64,000 nucleotides of DNA from Paulinella micropora (Eukaryota; Cercozoa; Imbricatea; Euglyphida; Paulinellidae): contig WBZZ01001710.1 in NCBI GenBank assembly GCA_019918135.1, forward strand, positions 47,501 through 111,500, given 5' to 3'. Positions 49,664 to 57,414 of the stretch are shown here, one piece after another. The translations under genes were made by a program, and so were the position numbers. Position 1 is the stretch's first letter; each line of letters begins with the position of its first letter. The notes beneath the pieces were generated by a model. That model ran no database searches, was not told the origin of the DNA, and saw only the letters and a program-made list of their open reading frames with translations.

Positions 49664-51080
49664 TTATTCAATGCCTTTCTTTTTTTTCACTCGGCTACTC
49701 CGTCTCACTGGTTGGCTTACCCCGTTTTCGTCTATGAGTTTATAGCCCGCTTTCTTTTTCTCAGTTTGTTTTGCTTCGGGTTGCTTTGCTTCAGTTTGCT
49801 TTGCTTCAGTTTGCTTTGCTTCAGTTTGCTTTGCTTCCTCCGTCGTGGTTTCCTTTTTACTCATTACAAACTCATTTACAATAACAGCCCCAATTCCGCT
49901 TATTTTTCTAAGTGTCGTATTTGTTATTTTTCCGCCGTAGTCATTCCAAATTTTATTTAATAACTCAAACTTATCTTCACGGCTTGCTTTTTTCCCTAAG
50001 GGTTTATATTTGCAGTCGTCGTCCTCGTTTTCACTTTCATTTTCGGCCCCTTTGACATTTAGACATAAGTCAATTTTCCTCCGTAGTTCCTCTAGTTCGG
50101 TTTTTATTCCTTCTTCCATCATTTCACGGGGGTCCGCAACATTAACCCATGAATAAGAAAAACTCGTAAGCATATCACCATGTCCCAACACATTGGAAAC
50201 CCAAGTATTAAAATTTGTTGTTTTCGGATTAGCAAAATTCGTATATGACAAACTCACATATAATTTTCGCAACATTGAAGACCTTTGTTTATAGTGCCAA
50301 CCACGGAAACACTTTTATTATTCGTTTGTTTAGTTCATTGTTTTTGTCTTTCGCTAGTTGTCCGTCGTCGTTGATTATTATTGCTTTCTTTTTCTTGAAG
50401 TGGTTCCTTATTGAATTTACTTGTTCAATAACAAAAGAAGGAGTAAATAAAACAACGGGCCTCTCGGTCCAATTCTTTTTTTGTCCCTCTCTCTTTCTTG
50501 CTAAGTTATCCACTCTCAGCCAACTCGGTTTGTCGGGTATTAATTCATAAGTGTTTTTATCAAATATCTCAACGGGTCGCGCCCCTATTGCTAACATTAA
50601 AGCCAATAGTTTCATATAAGGGTCATTGCTCAAAATCATTTCATTCATTTTTGCCATTACCTCCCGCACATCTATCTGAATTTTTTGTTCGTTTTTTGCT
50701 TTGACATCTTTTTTATACCCCTCAACAATTTCAATTCGTTCGTCTTCGTTGATATTGAAATATTTATCTAATTTACTCATCTCATAAACCTTCTTGCTTT
50801 GATTTGGTTTTATTGCTTTTGTTCTCACTTCAGAAAGTCTCTGTCTCCTTGAAGTTGTATTCGCGTAAATAATAGCATACTTTGGATAAATAATTTGCAT
50901 CGCTTTTAGCATTTCGTCTTCTGTTGTTGTTTTACTAAATAATAACAAAATAGCATTGTGGAAGGCTTTTGACTGCTTCGCGTCGCTTGTAAAAAAGTTT
51001 GATACTACATTATATATTTTTTCTTCTGTGTCCGCCACATTTAACTGCTTGATAAATTTTCTGTCTGTCTCGTTCCACAT
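49664..51080 (-). pseudogene. Tyrosine recombinase, frameshifted (right copy)
   Basis: Mirror of 21,608-23,024 with the same missing base (near 50,296). One residue differs from the left copy (DDDC versus DDDG). Confidence 0.85.
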
Positions 51081-51122
51081 TCTGCCCCGTTGTTGCTTCA
51101 AAAAAATGAAGTATGTTATATA

Positions 51123-51539
51123 TTAGACAGGTTTATTTTTTTCTAATACATATATGAATGATTGCTTTTTCTTAGGCAGTAAAAAATCTCTTTTTTCTTG
51201 GTTCATTTTCTCTATCTCTCGTTTTAGTTCAAAATGGTTCCCCGCCACTTGTAAATTAACAATTATTTTTCTGTTTTGTCGTATTAATTCGCCTTCTCGT
51301 TTTAATAATTCCTCTTTGCTATTACAGGGGCATTTTTCAATTAGTTCAATGTAAGGGGCTCCCGCTTCAAATATTTTTATAATTGATTTCATTTTCGTCT
51401 CGTCGTCCTTGTGTTTCTTGTAATTAGCCCTATGTCCTCCCATTCGCACGGATAAAGGCTGTGTCGTGCTTCCAATATATATTTTCTCTGTGTTTGGACT
51501 TCTCACTGCATAAATTTTCCCGTTTTGATAGTTCGGCAT
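51123..51539 (-). CDS. GIY-YIG endonuclease (right copy)
   Basis: Mirror of 21,150-21,572, 138 residues. It differs by KI versus KV near the start, L versus R in FLxPKKK, and the last residues (EKNKPV) owing to an A7 instead of A6 tract. Confidence 0.85.
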   Translation of the reverse strand: MPNYQNGKIYAVRSPNTEKIYIGSTTQPLSVRMGGHRANYKKHKDDETKMKSIIKIFEAGAPYIELIEKCPCNSKEELLKREGELIRQNRKIIVNLQVAGNHFELKREIEKMNQEKRDFLLPKKKQSFIYVLEKNKPV

Positions 51540-51629
51540 CGCTTTGGTTTTCTTTGTTTCTTTTTGTTTTTAATTGAAAAATATTTTTTACAACTTTCAA
51601 TATTAAGAATAATTATCGCATTGTTTATG

Positions 51630-52034
51630 ATCATTTATGTACGATAGACAGGTCTATCTCCTATATCATAAAATAAGCCTTAGAAACACATAAAACACAC
51701 ACAGGAAGACAGAAAACACACCTATGTTTCACAAAAACACACCTTCGTTTTGACAAAAAAACGACAAACTAAGCACACTAAGAGAGATTTGGTCAAAATG
51801 ACGACAATTTCACATTAAACGAAGTTTAATATATATTTTTATGAAATAAAAATATGAAATTATCGTCATTTTGACCAAATCTCTCTTAGTGTGCTTAGTT
51901 TGTCGTTTTTTTGTCAAAACGAAGGTGTGTTTTTGTGAAACATAGGTGTGTTTTCTGTCTTCCTGTGTGTTTTATGTGTTTCTAAGGCTTATTTTATGAT
52001 ATACGAGATAGACCTGTCTATCGTAGATAAATGA
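51630..52034. repeat. Right terminal palindrome of E2
   Basis: About 405 bp, the inverted copy of 20,651-21,062, with the two tip hairpins in mirrored order. Outer stem arms of both ends share TATCTCGTATATC and the shorter TGTGTG run; inner arms share TATCTCCTATATC and one extra GT. Confidence 0.9.
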
Positions 52035-52181
52035 TATATATATATATATAGTTTTACTTATTTGTGCCTCCAATGTTGTGAGTGTGTATGTCTCTCTCTC
52101 TCTCTTTCTCTATCTATCTATCTCTCTCTCTCTCTATATATATATATATCTATATAGTATATATATACATACACATATATA
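52035..52181. repeat. TA/CT simple sequence between E2 and E3
   Basis: 147 bp of TA, TC and TCTA repeats around a short unique piece (GTGCCTCCAATGTTGTGAG). E2's left flank is also TATA-rich, so both elements may have entered a simple-sequence site. Confidence 0.8.
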
Positions 52182-52585
52182 GTCATTTATGTATAAATGG
52201 CTGTCTATCCGCAAAGTATAAAACAAGCCTTAAAAAAGTAGAAAACCAACATTAGACATATAGAAAACATACAAAGAAAATCAAAAAAACTGACGAAGGT
52301 TTTCCATATTTAACCAACTAAGCACATTTAGAAAGAATTAAGACATATTAAGCACATAGTCCATATTTTTACTACATAAAAATATATATAAACAAAGTTT
52401 ATATGGACTATGTGCTTAATATGTCTTAATTCTTTCTAAATGTGCTTAGTTGGTTAAATATGGAAAACCTTCGTCAGTTTTTTTTATTTTCTTTGTATGT
52501 TTTCTATATGTCTAATGTTGGTTTTCTACTTTTTTAAGGCTTGTTTTATACTTTGCGGATAGACAGCCATTTATACATAAATGAC
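52182..52585. repeat. Terminal palindrome of E3 (T-shaped hairpin)
   Basis: About 404 bp: GTCATTTATGTATAAATGGC at the left pairs with its complement ending at 52,585. The tip (about 52,365-52,401) again holds two small hairpins, TATTTTT-ACTACAT-AAAAATA and TATAAAC-AAA-GTTTATA. Most stem sequence differs from E2, but the architecture, length and the AAGCACA-type segments are alike. Confidence 0.9.
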
Positions 52586-53608
52586 CATAGGGGGGAAGGG
52601 GGGGCGGGTTTCAACGAAGTTGAAACGGGGGGGTTGGGGGGGAGAGGTTAAACGAGTAGTTTCGTGGCGGGTTTCAATGCGGTAAAGAGTAAGACGAATT
52701 AAGGTAGAATAAGTCCTCCAAGGTGTCCTTATTTTTTTTAGGAGGGTACTTAAAATTTGGGTGAGGTGCTTATTTTTTTTTTCTAAAAAAGGAAAAAAAG
52801 TCAAGTTTTTTCTTAAAAAATGAACTTTTTTACAAAAAAAGTGAACTCAATGTCCATTTTTGGTTTTTATCTACTTTCAATAGGAGAAGAGGTTGAAGCG
52901 AAATAAGCCTTCGTGTTAATTTGGGGGGGTAAGTCCCTTTTTTCCAGAAACAAGGACTTTTTTTTCAACTATAAAATGGAAGACTTGTTTATATGAAATG
53001 AGGCTTGTTTAGGTGTCCTTGCAAACTTACTTATTTTATTTTGAGGGTCGGCCAAACCGAAAGTCTATAAAAGTAAAAAACTTTTTTTTTCCTCGGACAT
53101 GGGGATAAAAAATAAGTTTTAAGGACATTTTTAAGGACGGGCTGGAGAGGTTATTTCGCCATTATTCCCCTTTCTCTTCCTCTTATACTATTTATAATTT
53201 ACTTAAAATATCTCTAAAATATTGATAGAAAATAGAAGAATAAAGAAAATAAAAGAAATATAGCCAAATAATGCTCTGGCGGTGTCCTCATTTTTTCCAA
53301 TAAAGTCCTTATTTTTAATAAAGTCCTCTTTTTTTAAACAAAGTCCTTTTTATGCAAACAAGTTATCAAAGAATGCGAGGCGGATGACACCGCAAAGGGG
53401 ACTAGAAGGCCTGCAGAGGGCAAATGAGGCCTGTATATCAACCGCGGGGGAGAATTCAACGAGAAGAGCACAATGATTAAAAAGCCACCTCAACCTTAAA
53501 CCCCGCGTACGCCAGAGAACGCACGTACGCAAGTGCGCAAGCAGAAAGGTAAGGGAAACAATATTTCTGACTTAGAAAAATATAAACTTGTTTAATATAC
53601 ACTGGCCA
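52586..53608. other. Gene-free subterminal region of E3
   Basis: About 1 kb without a supported gene. It starts with G-tracts (52,590-52,646) around a hairpin GTTTCAAC-GAA-GTTGAAAC (52,608-52,626) and contains repeated GTCCTTATTTTT/AAGTCC motifs (52,727, 53,283-53,346). It may hold the replication origin or the recombinase promoter. Confidence 0.55.
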
Positions 53609-54916
53609 ATGTGGAGTGAGAAGGATAGAAAGTTTGTTAGGCAGTTAAAAGTAGCAGACACTGATCATAAAATTTATAATGTTGTGTCTGACTTTTTTGA
53701 AATTAATGCTAAGCCGTCAATGGCTTTTCATAAAGCCATAATTATGTTATTTAGTAATCAAACAACTGAGAAAGAAGCACTTGAAGCATTAAAAGTTATT
53801 TACCCCAAGTATGTCTTAATATATCCGAATTTGCAATCAAGACGACAACGAATATCTGAAGTTAGAATGAAGGCAATTAAACCAAATCAAAGTGAAAAAG
53901 TTTATGAAATGTCTAAACTAGATAAATACTTCAATTTGAACGAAGATGAAAGAATTGAAATCGTAGAAGGATACAAGAAAGATGTGAAGCAAAAGAATGA
54001 AGAAAAAATACAAATAGATGTGCGGGATGTGATGGCGAAAATGAACGATATGATTATGAGCAATGATGTGTATTTGAAACTGCTCGCATTAATGATAGCA
54101 ACTGGTGCCCGCCCTGTAGAGATATTTGATAAAAATACATATGAACTGGTGCCCGATAAGCCGAGTTGGTTAAGAGTGAATAATCTAGCGAAGAAGCGAG
54201 AGGGGCAAGAAAAGAATTGGACAGAAAGGCCAGTTATTCTTTTTACTCCCGCTTTTGTAATTGAAAAGGTAAATTCAATTAGAAACTATTTTAGAAAAAA
54301 GAAAGCGGTTATCATTAACAAAGAAGGGGTGCTTGATAAACAAAAGAACAATGAATTGAACAAACGAATAATTAAAATCTTTCCGTGGCTGGCGGATTAT
54401 AAACAAAGGTCTTCAATGCTGAGAAAGTTGTATGCAAGTTTATCTTATTCTAATTTTGCCAATCCAAAGTTGGAGAACTATAACACATGGGTAAGCAATG
54501 TATTGGGACACGGCGATATGATGACAAGTTTTTCGTATTCGTGGGTAAATGTGGCCGATCCTGAGGAGATTAAAGCAGAAGGGATTAAAACAGAACTTGA
54601 AGAGTTAAGAAGAAAGATAGATTTATATCTTAATTTAAATAATATTAGCGAAAACGGAGAAGAAGAAAGCAAATATGAACCATTAGGAAAGAGAGCGAGC
54701 CGTGCAGATAAACTTGAATTATTGGAAAAAATATGGAACGATTACGAAGGGCAAATAACAAATACTAAACTACGACAATTAAGCGGGATAGGAGCAGTGC
54801 TCGTCAATGAGTTTGTAAAGCAGAAGAAGGAAAAGCCAGAAGAAGAGAAACAACCAGAAGAAGTGAAGCAACCAGTGCGGAGAAGTGCGAGAATTAAAAA
54901 GAAGGCTAATACTTAA
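53609..54916 (+). CDS. Intact tyrosine recombinase, telomere-resolvase-like
   Basis: From the ATG at 53,609 it has 435 residues. Catalytic candidates: Arg168 in TGARPVEIF, Lys near 195 (AKKREGQ), Arg272 in SSMLRKLYASLSY, His301 in VLGHGD and Tyr310 in SFSYSW. The usual HxxR of integrases is SxxR here, and the LRKLYA...Y segment followed about 30 residues later by VLGH resembles telomere resolvases more than XerC-type enzymes (judged from memory of the families). The acidic/basic tail has PEE and KQP repeats. It is the enzyme most likely to act on the adjacent palindrome, by integration or by making closed hairpin ends. Confidence 0.85.
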   Translation: MWSEKDRKFVRQLKVADTDHKIYNVVSDFFEINAKPSMAFHKAIIMLFSNQTTEKEALEALKVIYPKYVLIYPNLQSRRQRISEVRMKAIKPNQSEKVYEMSKLDKYFNLNEDERIEIVEGYKKDVKQKNEEKIQIDVRDVMAKMNDMIMSNDVYLKLLALMIATGARPVEIFDKNTYELVPDKPSWLRVNNLAKKREGQEKNWTERPVILFTPAFVIEKVNSIRNYFRKKKAVIINKEGVLDKQKNNELNKRIIKIFPWLADYKQRSSMLRKLYASLSYSNFANPKLENYNTWVSNVLGHGDMMTSFSYSWVNVADPEEIKAEGIKTELEELRRKIDLYLNLNNISENGEEESKYEPLGKRASRADKLELLEKIWNDYEGQITNTKLRQLSGIGAVLVNEFVKQKKEKPEEEKQPEEVKQPVRRSARIKKKANT

Positions 54917-55178
54917 CCACAATCAATGGGGGCACTCTGTATTGCTTCCTGTATTTACTCTCCCACCTGAAACATGCAACGGAGCATATGGTGAACCATT
55001 CTATGTAATCCACACTATCAACATTTACGGCGATTATAGGCGGATGTGATTGAAATGTGGGTGCCAGTCCGCATATATCACAAGTCCCTTTGTTGATATT
55101 TTTTATGTTTTCCAAATAGACAAAGGTTTTAATGTGGCCAACGATATCCGCGGGCAATTCTTTAATAATAACTGACAT
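54906..55178 (-). CDS. F-box-like / zinc-binding small protein
   Basis: This 90-residue homologue of the E1 protein at 16,403-16,660 shares LPADIVGHI, CDICGL, CSVACFRWE and a final VVKY. Its end overlaps the recombinase end by 11 bp, tail to tail. ATG start with an AT-rich TATA-like stretch upstream (55,180-55,204). Confidence 0.6.
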   Translation of the reverse strand: MSVIIKELPADIVGHIKTFVYLENIKNINKGTCDICGLAPTFQSHPPIIAVNVDSVDYIEWFTICSVACFRWESKYRKQYRVPPLIVVKY

Positions 55179-55248
55179 GTTTTATAAAATATCTTATAAT
55201 ATAAGATTAGTGTATTTTTGAAAAAAAATACTTACATATATAATAAAA

Positions 55249-56286
55249 ATGAACCTTTTTGGTCAAAGCACGAGCACTCCATCGTCATCATCTACATCGT
55301 CATCTTCTTTATCAATAGATAATATTAAAGATGCTTTACCAACAACTGCCTTCGGAGAATTGCGAACGGCCACTTTATCGCCAGTATTACAAAATGTATT
55401 TACATATGCCGCGACTACCTTTAATTGCGATATCGGCATAGGCACACCAGCAGACAATTTATGTTTTAGACAATCAAACTCGGGAATGTCAGTTGTGAGA
55501 ACGGCGGGGAGTGTTGAAAATGTAGTTAGTCAGTATGCGTGGAATGTTGATAAATGTGATAATACGGGAAACTTCCCCACGATTGATTTTACTAAATTGA
55601 ATGTGTTTGAAATAGTCGTCCAATATCTGGGCAGTGGCCAAATTACATTTAAAATTGAAAACCCGCGCACTGGACGAATGGAAGTAATTCATGCGATTAA
55701 ATACGCGAGCACTGCTACTACTCCATCATTGGATCAGGCGGCGTTTGCTATTTACGCGAAGGCGTATTCATCAACCCTTCAATCCGTTGTAATGAAAACG
55801 GCGAGTATGTTTTTGGCAGTTGAAGGGGTTATTGATAGGACTATTGCTATAACTAATTCGTATGACAATGTCAAGAGTATAGGATCAACTGAGAATGCCA
55901 TATTTACTATTAGAAACCGCACCACATTCAACAGCAAAACGAATTACAACATAATCTACTTTGAGAATTTGTGTATAAGTAATTCTGATACTAAAACATG
56001 TATTGCGAGAATTATTCTTAATACTACATTGGGAGGAACACCTTCTTATTCAAATTACGATACAAACACATCATTGGCCGAGGTAGATACGGCGGGAACA
56101 ACCAGAACGGGTGGAAGTGTGATATTTACATATGTGCTGTCTGCTGGCTCATCCATATACATTGATTTGTCTCAATATAATATCAAGATAGGGTCAGGTA
56201 AGACATTTACTATATCCGCACAAAATACAAGCGGTGGAACGGCGAGCATTTACGCTTCATTGAACTGGATTGAAGACCAGATTTAA
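55249..56286 (+). CDS. Fiber or minor capsid-like protein
   Basis: This is a 345-residue protein. A Ser-rich N-terminus is followed by beta-type sequence sharing IDFTKLNVFEI, QYLGSGQI, IENPRTG and HAIKYA with the E1 protein at 3,709-4,962. It is shorter by about 70 residues in the N-terminal part. Likely a virion surface protein; the function is inferred from conservation and neighbours. AT-rich TATATAATA box just before the ATG. Confidence 0.6.
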   Translation: MNLFGQSTSTPSSSSTSSSSLSIDNIKDALPTTAFGELRTATLSPVLQNVFTYAATTFNCDIGIGTPADNLCFRQSNSGMSVVRTAGSVENVVSQYAWNVDKCDNTGNFPTIDFTKLNVFEIVVQYLGSGQITFKIENPRTGRMEVIHAIKYASTATTPSLDQAAFAIYAKAYSSTLQSVVMKTASMFLAVEGVIDRTIAITNSYDNVKSIGSTENAIFTIRNRTTFNSKTNYNIIYFENLCISNSDTKTCIARIILNTTLGGTPSYSNYDTNTSLAEVDTAGTTRTGGSVIFTYVLSAGSSIYIDLSQYNIKIGSGKTFTISAQNTSGGTASIYASLNWIEDQI

Positions 56287-56354
56287 ACAAAAAAAATACA
56301 CACTTTCAAAAATACAGGCTTTCAAACTTTTTTTCTATCTCTACTGCTAGATTG

Positions 56355-56534
56355 TTAATATTTGTTTTTTTTTGTCATTTCCTCAACAATTGGTGCATGG
56401 TATTTCCTTAAATACCGATAAAACTGATCCATATTAGTCCCGCACGGGATTATATCTTTTTTTTGTTTCAAACGGCACTCGTTGATAGCCGTTATCAACT
56501 TAAACAATTTATCTATATTGTCCAAAAATATCAT
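56355..56534 (-). CDS. 59-aa small protein between fiber and penton
   Basis: A short minus-strand frame with ATG at 56,532-56,534 directly behind a TATATAATAA box, ending TAA at 56,355. It reads as a helical, Lys-rich protein (starts MIFLDNIDKLFKL, contains DQFYRYLRKYHAPIVEEM). It fills the only gap in the cluster, and the promoter-like box supports it being real. Confidence 0.5.
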   Translation of the reverse strand: MIFLDNIDKLFKLITAINECRLKQKKDIIPCGTNMDQFYRYLRKYHAPIVEEMTKKNKY

Positions 56535-56580
56535 ATATAATAAGGGAAATTATAGTCCAAATGTAAATAAACCGATAGGA

Positions 56581-57378
56581 TTAAGCATGATAGACTTTGA
56601 GAAGAATTGAAACCTCAAAGTTCAAAGGAACCTCCAAAACTTCACCGCCCGCATTTCTAATTACAATATCAATAGACCTTAAACTTTTCGTCGTATTAAA
56701 TGGCACATAATCGGCGACATCATTAGAACTCTCAAAGTAGCACTGGACTCCATACTGCTTATCTAAGTTACATTTACCGACCACGGAGAAATTACCATTT
56801 GCTTCAACTAATTCAGACTGATTTAAAGCACGGCTATGAACATAAACGGCCGTTTCACCGATTAGATTGACTATAGACTGCATGGTGCTACTCGCCGCCG
56901 CCGAGATATCGGCAGTTAGTCCTATCTTGTCGCTAATCGTGCTGTTATCGTAATCAAAAGCATACGTATCACCAGTGAAAGCGAAATTCAATTTATTAAC
57001 GGAGTTCAAAGTTATAACTACGGAGTTAGGGGTAATTGCTGAATTAATCGCAGTTTGAAGAGCGGTAATAAATGTATCAATGGTGTATTGATTTGCTGTT
57101 ACGATTGCCGTTTTTGTAGCAGATCCAGTTGTTTTAATCAATGTGAGAGTGTTGGCATAACTCGGTATGTTTGGGAAAACATTTGGAATAGAGATACTTT
57201 TAACGACATAAGCACTGATTATATCAATATTACGACCAGTTGCTGGTAAATCAACGACGAAACGGCCATTGTGAGTAGAAGCGGATTTGGATTCTGTTTT
57301 ATTGCTTGACGAAACACGAAGGAGGAAATTTTTGCGGGTTCGCTTTTCGTCTTCAAGATTGGAGATAGTAAAAGACAT
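56581..57378 (-). CDS. Penton (minor capsid) protein
   Basis: This 265-residue, beta-rich protein has N-terminal FVVDLPATGRNIDIISAYVVKSISIPNVF, split here by natural strands, and QYTIDTFITALQTAI, as in virophage/PLV pentons: an early strand pair, then a short Tyr/Thr helix segment. Later come a conserved SRAL pattern and a closing LNFEVSILLKVY strand. It forms the vertex of the capsid. It corresponds to the disrupted E1 gene at 6,765-7,580. It precedes the major capsid gene on the same strand, 36 bp apart. Confidence 0.65.
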   Translation of the reverse strand: MSFTISNLEDEKRTRKNFLLRVSSSNKTESKSASTHNGRFVVDLPATGRNIDIISAYVVKSISIPNVFPNIPSYANTLTLIKTTGSATKTAIVTANQYTIDTFITALQTAINSAITPNSVVITLNSVNKLNFAFTGDTYAFDYDNSTISDKIGLTADISAAASSTMQSIVNLIGETAVYVHSRALNQSELVEANGNFSVVGKCNLDKQYGVQCYFESSNDVADYVPFNTTKSLRSIDIVIRNAGGEVLEVPLNFEVSILLKVYHA

Positions 57379-57414
57379 TGCTATATTATATTATATTTTA
57401 ATTTTTAATTTTTT

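Larger units (their letters stand above)
20651..52034. mobile_element. E2: palindromic replicon with 9.5-kb inverted arms and hairpin ends
   Basis: The left arm (20,651-28,384 plus 38,470-40,247) and right arm (42,528-52,034) are near-identical reverse complements around a unique centre of about 2.3 kb. Without the nested transposon the element is about 21.3 kb, a normal PLV genome size. Genes: GIY-YIG nuclease, tyrosine recombinase, AEP primase/helicase, coiled-coil and zinc-motif proteins; no capsid, protease or packaging gene. Arms differ at a few bases and homopolymer lengths, and only the left carries the 10-kb insertion, so both arms exist as separate DNA. Confidence 0.9.
42528..52034 (-). 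repeat. Right arm of the E2 inverted repeat
   Basis: Reverse complement of the left arm, without the transposon. Coordinates of mirrored features outside the insertion sum to about 72,688 (left part) or 82,774 (inner part). Confidence 0.92.

Noticed and set aside
20651..52034. Palindrome as an assembly or library fold-back artefact
   Set aside because: Only one arm has the transposon, the other has the exact empty site, and there are arm-specific base changes. A mis-join at the centre is still possible but would not explain the mirrored genes.
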